From: Bacillota bacterium
Lineage (GTDB): Bacteria; Bacillota; Clostridia; Oscillospirales; Oscillospiraceae
Reading direction: 5' to 3'
Assembly: GCA_023459875.1 (NCBI GenBank)
Contig: JAEWRY010000049.1
Location: 1-64,000 of the forward strand
DNA: 64,000 nucleotides
Notes under the pieces: generated by a model
Database searches by the model: none
Seen by the model: the letters and a program-made list of their open reading frames with translations, nothing else
What the model was told of the DNA's origin: nothing
In this document: positions 17,205 to 26,000 of the stretch, piece after piece
Position numbering within the stretch: the stretch's first letter is position 1
How the letters are laid out: the number at the start of each line of letters is the position of its first letter
Made by a program: the position numbers and the translations under genes

Positions 17205-17812
17205 CGGCTCATCTCCCCGAAGTTTTTCAGCATCACAAGGCCGGTCTCACCGCTTTTTTCCGGGTGGAACTGACAGCCGAAGACACCCCCGTGGGAGACG
17301 GCGGCCACCACCTGAGGTCCGTAATCGGCGGTGGCGGTCACGTCGCCTTTGTCCTCCGCCACGCCGCAGAAGGAATGGACAAAGTAAACGTACACCCCGT
17401 CCGAAAGGCCCCGGAAGAGCGGACAGTTATTATGAAACGTCAGGCTGTTCCAGCCGATGTGGGGAAGCTTATACTGGGTTTCGATTTTTTTAACACTGCC
17501 GCGCACCAGCCCCAGACCCGCGGTTTCCCGTATCTCCTCCCCCCGGTCGAAGAGAAGCTGCATGCCGAGACAGATACCAAGAATGGGCTTTTTGCCCGCC
17601 TGAGCTTTTATTACCTTGTCAAGACCGGGCGCGGTGAGTTTTTCGGCGGCATCAGGAAAAGCCCCTACGCCGGGCAGGATGATGGCGTCGGCTTTCTCCA
17701 GTTCCTTCCGGTCGCCGGTGATGAGGGTGGGAAACCCAAGGTAGTCCATCGCGTTTGTGACGCTCTTCAGATTCCCAACGCCATAATCCACAATGGCTGT
17801 TAAGTATTTCAT
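17201..17812 (-). CDS. hisH: Imidazole glycerol phosphate synthase, glutaminase subunit HisH
   Basis: A 203-residue class I glutamine amidotransferase supplying ammonia to HisF. The nucleophile Cys is in LGICLGMQLLF, with the His/Glu pair near the end in CQFHPEKSGETG. I start at the ATG at 17812 (MKYLTAIVDYGVGN), preceded by AAAGGAG; the frame is open further upstream inside hisB but that part has no HisH similarity. It begins two bases after the hisB stop. Confidence 0.96.
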   Translation of the reverse strand: MKYLTAIVDYGVGNLKSVTNAMDYLGFPTLITGDRKELEKADAIILPGVGAFPDAAEKLTAPGLDKVIKAQAGKKPILGICLGMQLLFDRGEEIRETAGLGLVRGSVKKIETQYKLPHIGWNSLTFHNNCPLFRGLSDGVYVYFVHSFCGVAEDKGDVTATADYGPQVVAAVSHGGVFGCQFHPEKSGETGLVMLKNFGEMSR

Positions 17813-17814
17813 CC

Positions 17815-18393
17815 TTACAGTACTCCTTTGGTGGAGGTAACGCCTTGCCCCTCGATTTTCACCGCGTCCTTCATGGAAAGGCCCAGGGATTTGAAGAGCG
17901 CCTCGGTGATATGGTGGGCGTTCTTCCCGTAGAGGCACTTCTGGTGCAGGGTGATGCCGCCGTGCACCGCCAGAGCGCGCATGAACTCCACGGTGAGCCA
18001 GCTCTCGTAGGTCCCAATGATCTCCTGGGGCATGGGGGCATCGAAGACCAGATAGGGGCGCGCGGAAAAATCCAGGGCGGTAAAGCTCAACGCCTCGTCC
18101 ATGGGAACGTAGGCGGAACCGAAGCGGCGGATGCCCCTTTTGTCCCCCAGGGCTTCGGTGAGGGCGTCCCCCAGGGCGATGCCGGTATCCTCAACCGTGT
18201 GATGGCCGTCCACCTGGAGGTCGCCCTTCACGGTGAGCGTCAGGCCGAACCCAGCGTAAAAACCGAAGGCGGTGAGTATATGGTCGAAAAAACCGATACC
18301 GGTATCGATCTCAACCGGACCTCCGTCCAGCGAAAGGCGCAGGCGGATGTCGGTTTCTTTGGTTTTGCGGTTAATGGCGGCAGTCCGGGCCAT
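17815..18393 (-). CDS. hisB: Imidazoleglycerol-phosphate dehydratase HisB
   Basis: A 192-residue monofunctional dehydratase (sixth step), Mn-dependent, with the paired His motifs GFFDHILTAFG, DGHHTVEDTG and KNAHHITEALFKS. There is no N-terminal phosphatase domain, so the bifunctional enterobacterial form is ruled out. A 72-base gap separates it from hisD, the place where many Firmicute operons carry hisC; that gap is too short for a gene. Confidence 0.97.
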   Translation of the reverse strand: MARTAAINRKTKETDIRLRLSLDGGPVEIDTGIGFFDHILTAFGFYAGFGLTLTVKGDLQVDGHHTVEDTGIALGDALTEALGDKRGIRRFGSAYVPMDEALSFTALDFSARPYLVFDAPMPQEIIGTYESWLTVEFMRALAVHGGITLHQKCLYGKNAHHITEALFKSLGLSMKDAVKIEGQGVTSTKGVL

Positions 18394-18465
18394 GGGTAAG
18401 CCTCCTTATGTGAAATGCCGTTTCGGCGGCGGAATTTTTATAGGTGAAGTATAAGCTTTCTCTCT

Positions 18466-19743
18466 TTACGGTTCAAGGCGCACTTTGATGGAATTTGCGT
18501 GGGCGGTAAGGCGCTCGGACTCGGCCAGGGTAATGATCTCGCCCGCCACCCCGGTCAGGTTTTGCCTGCGGTACTCAATGACACTCATGGTCTTGAGGAA
18601 GGATTCAACCGAAAGGGGGGAAAAGAAGCGGGCTGTGCCTGAGGTGGGCAATACGTGGTCAGGGCCCGCGAGGTAATCTCCCAGCGGCTCGGGGGACCAG
18701 GCCCCCAGAAAGACCGCGCCCGCGTTTCTGATCTTCGGCAGCAGGGCGCGGGGGTTTTCGGTCACAATTTCAAGGTGCTCGGGGGCAATTTCGTTGGCGA
18801 GGAGGGCCGCTTGGTCCAGGCTCCCGCATACGATGGCGCAGCCGTAGTCCCGGAGGGAAGCCTCCATAATCGCGCTGCGGCTGAGGTAGCCCATCTGGCG
18901 GACGATTTCCGCGTCCACCGCTTGGGCAAGCGCTTCGCTCGTGGTGAGTAACACCGCCGAGGCCAGGGCGTCGTGCTCGGCCTGGCTGAGGAGGTCGGCT
19001 GCAATATACCTGGGGTTCGCGGAAGCGTCCGCGATGACGAGCACCTCGGAGGGGCCGGCCACCATGTCGATATCCAGCGCGCCGTAAGCCATGCGCTTGG
19101 CGGCCGCCACATAGGCGTTTCCCGGCCCCACGAGCTTATCGACCCTGGGGATAAACCCGGCGCCATACGTAAGGGCCGCAACCGCCTGGGCGCCGCCCAC
19201 GGCGATCACCCTGTCCACCCCCGCAATTTTGGCGGCGGCCAGCACCGCTTCATTGAGGTTCTCGGTGGGCGGGGTAACCATAATGATCTCACCCACACTG
19301 GCCACTTTGGCGGGCACGGCGTTCATGAGAACGGACGAGGGGTAGGCGGCGGTGCCGCCGGGAACGTAAATTCCCACCCGGGAAAGACCGCGCACCATGC
19401 GGCCCACGGTGCCGCCGTCGGACGAGGTCCACTGCGCAGTTTTGGCGAGCAGCCGCTCGTTGTAGTCTCTGATATTGGCCGCGGCGTGCTCCAGAGCCCT
19501 GATGAGCGCTTCCGGGCAGGCGGCGTAGGCAGACTCCAATTCGGACGCGGGAATTTCCCTCGGCTCCTTACCGTCCAGCTTCAGAGAATACTCCCGCACG
19601 GCCTCGTAGCCGCGCAGCATAACCTCTTCCATGATGGCGCTTACCGTTTTTGTTACACCTTCGCCCACCGCGGCGGCTCTCGAGCGCATGGCGCGGACTC
19701 TTTCAAACTCGGCTTTTCCGTCGGCTTTGATGATTTCGATCAT
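18466..19743 (-). CDS. hisD: Histidinol dehydrogenase HisD
   Basis: A 425-residue zinc enzyme catalysing the last two oxidations, L-histidinol to L-histidine. Clear motifs are YVPGGTAAYPSSVLMN, VGPGNAYVAAAKR, AGPSEVLVIAD, LLSQAEHD and GPDHVLPTSGTARF, including the metal-binding and proton-relay His residues. The start overlaps the hisG stop by four bases. It is the third gene of the operon. Confidence 0.97.
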   Translation of the reverse strand: MIEIIKADGKAEFERVRAMRSRAAAVGEGVTKTVSAIMEEVMLRGYEAVREYSLKLDGKEPREIPASELESAYAACPEALIRALEHAAANIRDYNERLLAKTAQWTSSDGGTVGRMVRGLSRVGIYVPGGTAAYPSSVLMNAVPAKVASVGEIIMVTPPTENLNEAVLAAAKIAGVDRVIAVGGAQAVAALTYGAGFIPRVDKLVGPGNAYVAAAKRMAYGALDIDMVAGPSEVLVIADASANPRYIAADLLSQAEHDALASAVLLTTSEALAQAVDAEIVRQMGYLSRSAIMEASLRDYGCAIVCGSLDQAALLANEIAPEHLEIVTENPRALLPKIRNAGAVFLGAWSPEPLGDYLAGPDHVLPTSGTARFFSPLSVESFLKTMSVIEYRRQNLTGVAGEIITLAESERLTAHANSIKVRLEP

Positions 19744-20381
19744 GTCCGATTCTCCAATTCCTTTTCACAGCGGGAGATAAAGTCCAGAATTTCCGTTTTG
19801 CGCAGCTTCATGCCGGCGGTGTTTACGATTAACCGGGCTGACAGGTTGGCAACGTCCTCTATGGGCACCAGGCCGTTTTCCCGCAGGGTGGCGCCGGTCT
19901 CCACGATGTCCACGATGCCGTCGGCCAAGTCCAGGATGGGAGCCAGCTCAACCGAACCTTCTATTTTGATGATGGATACGTCCATGCCCTTTTTTTCGAA
20001 GAAACTGCGCGTCACCTCGGGGTATTTGGTGGCGATCCTCCTGGTTTTATAGGTGCCGTAGAAGTCGGTGCCATTCCGGACGGCGAGGGCGAAACGACAC
20101 TTGCCGAAGCCCAGGTCCAGCACCTCGTAAAAGCTCTTTCCCTGCTCCAGGATGGTGTCCTTACCCACGATCCCCAAGTCGCACACCCCGTGCTCCACAT
20201 AGGTGATGACGTCGGGCGCTTTGGCGAGCACCGCGTCCAGTGGATAATTGGGGACGCTGTGGATGAGTCTGCGGCCCGGATTTTTGATGGGGGAACAGTC
20301 CAGGCCCATTTTTTCAAACATCTCCAGGGATTCATCCAGGAGCCTGCCCTTGGTGATGGCGATGCGAAGGCGGCTATTCAT
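19740..20381 (-). CDS. hisG: ATP phosphoribosyltransferase, short form HisG
   Basis: A 213-residue catalytic subunit that makes phosphoribosyl-ATP from ATP and PRPP, the committed step. It lacks the C-terminal regulatory domain, so it is the short form needing HisZ, which is encoded just upstream. Motifs are AITKGRLLDES, the PRPP loop GIVDIVETGATLREN, and VNTAGMKL. I start at ATG 20381, overlapping the hisZ stop by four bases; the open frame further upstream lies inside hisZ. Confidence 0.95.
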   Translation of the reverse strand: MNSRLRIAITKGRLLDESLEMFEKMGLDCSPIKNPGRRLIHSVPNYPLDAVLAKAPDVITYVEHGVCDLGIVGKDTILEQGKSFYEVLDLGFGKCRFALAVRNGTDFYGTYKTRRIATKYPEVTRSFFEKKGMDVSIIKIEGSVELAPILDLADGIVDIVETGATLRENGLVPIEDVANLSARLIVNTAGMKLRKTEILDFISRCEKELENRT

Positions 20382-21547
20382 ACTTCCACCATCCTCTCTC
20401 CGTCCGGCTCCAGCACAAGAACCGATGTTGCGCCCTTCTCCCTTGCCAGCTTCAGGGTGGAACCGAGGGTTCGGCAGGGGGAGAGCTCGGTGGTGCCGGG
20501 GGGGCATTTTTCAAGGGCGGCGAGTGCCGGCGCCAGGCAGCCGTCCGACCAGTGGATCACGGTTTTCAGCACGGTTGGCGAGACCGAAGGGCGGCAGAGC
20601 GCCACCGCGTCCACGTCGATGGCGAAGCCCGTGGCCTGGGCGGGCTTGCCAAAGGCACCCACCAGAGAGTCGTACCTTCCGCCGGAAAGAACGGCATCCC
20701 CCGCGCCCTCCACATAGGCACGGAACACTACGCCGGTATAATACTCAATCTGATGGACGAGGCCCAGGTCAAACCTCACGTAAGACCCGTATCCCGCGGC
20801 GGAAAGCTCGGCGGAGAGCTCCCGCAGGTAAGCGATCGCCTCGTTCTGCCCCGCCAGATCCTCGGCCTCACGGAGTACCTCCGCCCCGCCGAAAAGGTGG
20901 GAGAGCCTCCGGAGCGCTTTGCAGGCGGGCTGCGCCTGGTAAGGCTCTAAAAGATCATTCAGCGCGGCAAAGTTCTTTCCCTCGATGAGGCTGCGCATCC
21001 GCTCGGCAGTCTCCGGGTCCATCTCCATACTGCCCGCGAGCGCCTTGAAAAAGCCCGCGTGACCCAGCTCGATATGAAAGTTTTCCAGCGAGCAGGCGCG
21101 AAGGGCGTCCACCGCGTTTGCGATTACCTCCAAATCGGCCCGTTTCCCCGCCGCGCCGATGAGCTCGATGCCGCATTGGGCGATTTCACTGCTTCCGCCC
21201 CGGTGGGCCTGGCCGGAACGGAAGACGGTCTCCGAATAGTAAAGCCGCTGCGGCTGGGGCAATGAAGAGAGCTTTGTAGCCGCCACACGGGCGATGGGGG
21301 TGGTGCAGTCGGGCCGCATCACCATGATTTTCCCGCTGCGGTCGATGATCTTCAGCATGGCCTCCTGCCGCATAGGGTTTCCCGAGCGGACAAAAAGGTC
21401 GTAAAACTCCACCTCCGGCGTAATCACCTCGGAGTAACCCCGGCGCTGGAAGCAGGAGACCAAGGCGGACTGCACCTGCCGCCGCTCCCGGCACTCGGCA
21501 AAGATCCTGTCGCGGGTCCCCTCCGGGGTGCCCATGGTTGTATTCAA
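20378..21547 (-). CDS. hisZ: ATP phosphoribosyltransferase regulatory subunit HisZ
   Basis: A 389-residue HisRS-like protein without aminoacylation function. It pairs with short HisG and confers feedback control by histidine. It shows class II fold motifs (TPEGTRDRIF, MRPDCTTPIARV, RLYYSETVFRSGQ, LSGGRYDSLVGAFG). The likely start is TTG at 21547, nine bases after GGGAG; an ATG four codons later is possible. As first gene of the operon it follows a strong promoter. No T-box is seen in the leader, only a GCGC-rich imperfect inverted repeat. Confidence 0.92.
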   Translation of the reverse strand: MNTTMGTPEGTRDRIFAECRERRQVQSALVSCFQRRGYSEVITPEVEFYDLFVRSGNPMRQEAMLKIIDRSGKIMVMRPDCTTPIARVAATKLSSLPQPQRLYYSETVFRSGQAHRGGSSEIAQCGIELIGAAGKRADLEVIANAVDALRACSLENFHIELGHAGFFKALAGSMEMDPETAERMRSLIEGKNFAALNDLLEPYQAQPACKALRRLSHLFGGAEVLREAEDLAGQNEAIAYLRELSAELSAAGYGSYVRFDLGLVHQIEYYTGVVFRAYVEGAGDAVLSGGRYDSLVGAFGKPAQATGFAIDVDAVALCRPSVSPTVLKTVIHWSDGCLAPALAALEKCPPGTTELSPCRTLGSTLKLAREKGATSVLVLEPDGERMVEV

Positions 21548-21617
21548 AGAGAATCTCTCCCTTCCGTCTTCTCATAAGCGCAAAGAGCTTGTCGCTTTAG
21601 CGCTTTATCACGCTACC

Positions 21618-21646
21618 ATATTATCACATAAAATCGTTTTTGTCAA
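21618..21646 (-). promoter_or_regulatory. Sigma-A promoter of the his operon
   Basis: On the minus strand TTGACA (21646-21641), a 17-base spacer and TAATAT (21623-21618), about 70 bases upstream of hisZ. The leader has no terminator or T-box motif, so control may be through a DNA-binding repressor or HisZ feedback only. Confidence 0.8.
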
Positions 21647-21741
21647 CGCGGCGTAGTCTGGACATTCCGACAAAAATGTATATTGCGGATGGTGTCTCAT
21701 AAGGCTACAATAAATAAACACACCGGAAACGGTCATCGACT

Positions 21742-22929
21742 TTGGGAGCTGATTATTTGGGCAATGTGGTTTTACTGGGCCTGGTCAGTTTTTTCTCCGA
21801 CGTGAGCGCGGAGATGGTTTACCCGCTCATTCCCCTCTACCTCACCGCTGTTCTCGGCGGCACGCCGGAGCTGGTGGGCATCATCGAGGGCATCGCGGAG
21901 AGCCTCGCCAGCCTCCTCAAGGTTTGGAGCGGTTATATCAGCGACCGCTACCGGCACAAGAAGCCCATCGCTTTTATCGGCTACGCAACAGGCTTTCTCT
22001 ATAAGCTGGCGCTGCTGGCCGCCACCTCCTGGGGCGGCATTCTGGCCGCACGTGTCATCGACCGGGTCGGCAAGGGCATCCGCACCGCGCCGCGGGACGT
22101 GCTGGTGAGCGAAAGCGCGAAGGAGTCCGGCATGGGCAAGGCCTTTGGCATCCACAAGGCGCTCGATATGGCGGGCTCCGCCCTGGGAATTTTGATCGCC
22201 TACTTTCTCGTGAGGAACGCGGGAGGCTGCTGGGAGTATAAGCGGATTTTTATTGTCTCCATGATTCCCGCAGTCTTCGGACTCGCCGTTTTGCTGCTGG
22301 TGAAGGAAAAATCCTCTCCGGCTGCCCCGAAGGAGCGTCTCCCCCTTCTTGAGCGCGCCCGCGAGTTGGACGCGAACCTGAAGCTGTATCTGCTGGTGGC
22401 TTTTCTCTTCACCCTGGGCAACTCCTCCAACGCCTTTCTGCTCCTGAAAGCCAAGAGCGTGGGCTTTACCGACACCAACGTGGTACTGCTCTACTTTCTT
22501 TATAATCTCTCCGCGGCGGTGCTTTCCATCCCCTTCGGGCGGCTCTCGGACAAAATTGGGCGGAAAAAGCTGCTGGTGGCGGGGTACCTCACCTTCTCGG
22601 CGGTCTACCTGTGCTTCGCCTTTGTCACTTCCTCCACGGCGATGATTTTCGCCTTCATCCTCTACGGGTTCTACACCGCCATGACCGCCGGGGTGGAGCG
22701 CGCCTTCATCGCGGAGATCGCCCCCGCCGATCTGAAGGGCACCATGCTGGGCCTCGACGCCACCATCGTGGGCATCGCCCTGCTCCCCGCCAGCGTCATC
22801 GCCGGATGGCTCTGGAAAACCTTCGGCTCCAGGGCGCCCTTTCTCTTCGGCTCCCTGCTTTCCCTCGCCGCGGCAATGATCCTCCTCGCGCTGCTGGGCA
22901 GGATGGCGGGGAAAACAAAAAGCGAGTGA
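21742..22929 (+). CDS. MFS transporter
   Basis: A roughly 395-residue major facilitator protein with about 12 transmembrane segments. Motif A-like loops are visible in both halves (SGYISDRYRHKKP and FGRLSDKIGRKKL), as is a conserved RVIDRVGKGIRTAPRDVL loop. It begins FFSDVSAEMVYPLIPLYL, typical of a Firmicute MFS group of unknown substrate. The start is uncertain: TTG at 21742 or 21757, neither with a strong SD. It is transcribed divergently from the his operon and converges with polC. A role in export is possible, but the substrate is not predictable. Confidence 0.85.
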   Translation: MGADYLGNVVLLGLVSFFSDVSAEMVYPLIPLYLTAVLGGTPELVGIIEGIAESLASLLKVWSGYISDRYRHKKPIAFIGYATGFLYKLALLAATSWGGILAARVIDRVGKGIRTAPRDVLVSESAKESGMGKAFGIHKALDMAGSALGILIAYFLVRNAGGCWEYKRIFIVSMIPAVFGLAVLLLVKEKSSPAAPKERLPLLERARELDANLKLYLLVAFLFTLGNSSNAFLLLKAKSVGFTDTNVVLLYFLYNLSAAVLSIPFGRLSDKIGRKKLLVAGYLTFSAVYLCFAFVTSSTAMIFAFILYGFYTAMTAGVERAFIAEIAPADLKGTMLGLDATIVGIALLPASVIAGWLWKTFGSRAPFLFGSLLSLAAAMILLALLGRMAGKTKSE

Positions 22930-22975
22930 CAATCAATTTTACATTTGAGGTTTTGTAGGTTAACCCCCGCAACCG

Positions 22976-23071
22976 AAAAAGATTCTTCGGGGCGAAAGCC
23001 CCTCACAATGACAGGAATATTCTAAGCCGAATCCTTGTCATTCTGAGCCTGTAAGGCGAAGAATCTTTTTT
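22976..23071. repeat. Inverted pair of GTCATTCTGAG...GAAGAATC repeats
   Basis: Two inverted copies of one repeat lie head to head: 22976-23013 (reverse) and 23034-23071 (forward, TTGTCATTCTGAG...GAAGAATCTTTTTT). They can fold into a long hairpin with a T-run on either side. They sit between the convergent MFS gene and polC, so they may act as a bidirectional terminator. A second such pair is at 34591-34684. Confidence 0.75.
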
Positions 23072-23073
23072 GA

Positions 23074-26000
23074 TTAAAATAGACACATTTGGCTGGTGTC
23101 CGGCAGGTTGCCCAGGGCGCCCACCGAGCGCAGCTGTTCGATATGGGCCTTGGAAACCTTGGGGCAGGCGTCGGAGAGTTCTTCCGCCGACAGGAAGGTC
23201 CTCCCCTTGCGCTGCTCCGCGATGGAAAGGGCGGCCGTCTCGCCCAGGCCGGGAATGGAGATAAAGGGCGCTCGAAGCTGTCCGGCTTCCTCATCCATTA
23301 AAAACTGTGTGGCGTCGGACTCATAGAGGTCCAGGTTTTTGAAGGAAAAGCCGCGCAGATAGAATTCGTAGCACACCTCCAGGGTGGTGAGCATATCCTC
23401 CTCCACGGCGGTTGCGTTTTTGTCCTTGGCAGTGATCTCGCGCATTTTGGCCTTCACCACATCGATTCCCCGGCACATCACCGTGGCGTCGAATGCCTTG
23501 GCGCGGATGGAGAAATAAGCCGCGTAGAAGGCCAGAGGGCGGTGCACCTTGAACCAGGCGATACGGAAGGCCATCATCACGTAGGCAACCGCGTGGGCCT
23601 TGGGGAAGAGGTATTTGATTTTCCGGCAGGAACCGATATACCAGTCGGGCACGTCGTGGTCCTTCATTTCCTGCTCGGCCCCTTCGGGAAGGCCCTTTCC
23701 CTTTCGGACCGCCTCCATGATTTTAAAGGAACGCTTTTCATCCATGCCTTTGGAGATCAGATAGAGCATGATATCATCCCGGCAGCCGATGGCCTCGCCT
23801 ACCGTGGCGGTGCCCGAGAGGATCAGGTCCCGGGCGTTGCCCAGCCACACGTCGGTGCCGTGGGAAAAGCCGGAAAGGCGCACCAGAATGTCGAATTCGG
23901 TGGGCGAGGTATCCACGAGCATGCCCCGGACGAAGGAGGTCCCGAATTCGGGGATGGCGCAGGCCCCGGTGGGGCCGATAATCTTGTCGTTTTGAAAGCC
24001 GAGGGCCTCGGAGGAGACGAAAAGGCTTCTGGTGTCCGGATCGTCCAGGGGAATCTTCCGGGCGTCCACGCCGGTGAGCTTCTCGAGCATGTAGATCATG
24101 GTTGGGTCGTCGTGGCCCAGCATATCGAGCTTAAGGAGGTTCGACTCCATGGAGTGATATTCAAAATGGGTGATGATAATGTCGGTATCGCCGTCGTCCG
24201 CGGGGTGCTGGACCGGGCAGAAGTCATAGATTTCCTTATCCTGAGGGATGACCACCATGCCGCCGGGATGCTGGCCGGTGGTCCGCTTCACACCGGTGCA
24301 GCCCAGGGCCAGGCGGTTTTCCTCCGCCTTTGTCACATGAAGGCCTCTCGCCTCCAGAAACTTTTTCACATACCCGTAGGCGGTCTTTTCCTTCACCGTT
24401 CCGATGGTGCCCGCCCGGAAGACATGGTTTTCACCGAAGAGCTCGAAGGTATGCCTGTGGGCGGAGGCCTGGTATTCCCCGGAGAAATTCAGGTCGATAT
24501 CCGGCACCTTGTCGCCCCCGAAGCCCAGAAAGGTCTCGAAGGGGATGTTGAAGCCGTCTTTCTCATACGGTTCCCCGCAGACCGGGCAAGCCTCGTCGGG
24601 CATGTCCGCGCCGCAGCCGAACCCCGCCCCCGCTTCAAAGTCGGAGTGTTTACATTTTGGGCAGCGGTAATGAGGGGGCAGAGCGTTCACCTCGGTGATG
24701 CCCGACATGTAGGCCACGATGGAAGAGCCCACCGAGCCCCGGGAGCCCACCAGATAGCCGTGGTCCAGGGAGTCCTGAACCAGCTTCTGAGCGGACATGT
24801 AAATGACGTCGTATTTACGCTTCAAAATGTCGCCCAGCTCGGCGTTGATGCGCTCGGTCACCACCTGCGGCAGTTCTTCCCCGTAAAGCTCATGTGCCTT
24901 ACACCACACGAGACTCGTAAGCTCCGAGTCGGAGTTCTCCAATTTTGGCGTAAAAAGCCCGTCGGGCAGGGGCTTAAAGTCCTCGCAGAGGGCGGCGATC
25001 TGATTGGGGTAATCTATCACCACTTCCCTGGCGGTTTCCTTGCCAAGATAGGAGAATTCCTCCAGCATTTCTCCCGTTGTGCGGAAGTACAGGGGGTTCG
25101 GCTGGTCGGCGTCGGAAAAGCCTTTGGAATCCAGCAGGATATGGCGGTAGACTTCCTCCTCGGGGTTCAGAAAATGAACGTCTCCGGTCGCGCAGACCGG
25201 CTTGCCCAGCTCCTTTGCGAGTTTTACCACGGTGCGGTTCCACCCTCTGATTTCCTCTTCGTTGTTCGCGATGGTTTTTCCGCCTTTATCGGGGCGCAGC
25301 ATGAAGCCGTTGTTGGACACGGGCTGAATCTCCAGAAAATCATACCAAGAGGCAAGTCTCAGAAGCTCCGGCCAGTCGCGCCCTTTCACCACCGCTCTGT
25401 AAAGCTCTCCTGCTTCACAGGCAGAACCTAAAATAAGCCCTTCCCTGTTCTCGTTAATAAGGCTTTTGGGCATGATGGGAAACCGCTTGAAGTGTTCCAG
25501 ATGGGAGAGGGAGACCAGCTTATAAAGGTTTCGCAGTCCCGCTTTGTTTTTAGCCAGAATGATGAGATGAGCCGGGAACCGCTTGACGCTTCCGGACGAA
25601 CGCAAACGGGTCATGGAAGAGTTCACCTGCTCCAGCCTTGATACTCCCAGATCGGAGAGCATCGGGATAAATTTGAGGAGCATATAGGCGACGGCGGAGG
25701 CGTCGTCCGTGGCACGGTGGTGGGAAAATGAGGGTAGGCGAAGATAATCGGCCACCGCGTCCAGCCGGTATTTGCCCAGATCGGGAAGCAGATTTTGGGC
25801 TAGGATCAGCGAATCCAAACAGGTCGGGTCAAAGTGGGTGTCCATCCGGCGGCAGGCAGCCGCGAGGAAACCCAGGTCGAAGGAGGCGTTGTGGGCGGCG
25901 AGGGTGCGCCCGGCGGCAAAGCGCAGGAAGGCGCTCACCGCCTGGGCCTCGTCCGGCGCGTCAGCGACCATTTCGTCCGTGATTCCGGTGAGGGCGACAA

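Noticed and set aside
21548..21660. Possible His T-box or leader peptide before hisZ
   Set aside because: No T-box core, no run of His codons and no terminator; only a small inverted repeat and a plain promoter.
23542..25431. 629-codon plus-strand frame inside polC
   Set aside because: Antisense shadow of a conserved GC-rich gene; His/Gly/Val-rich composition typical of such shadows, no domain.
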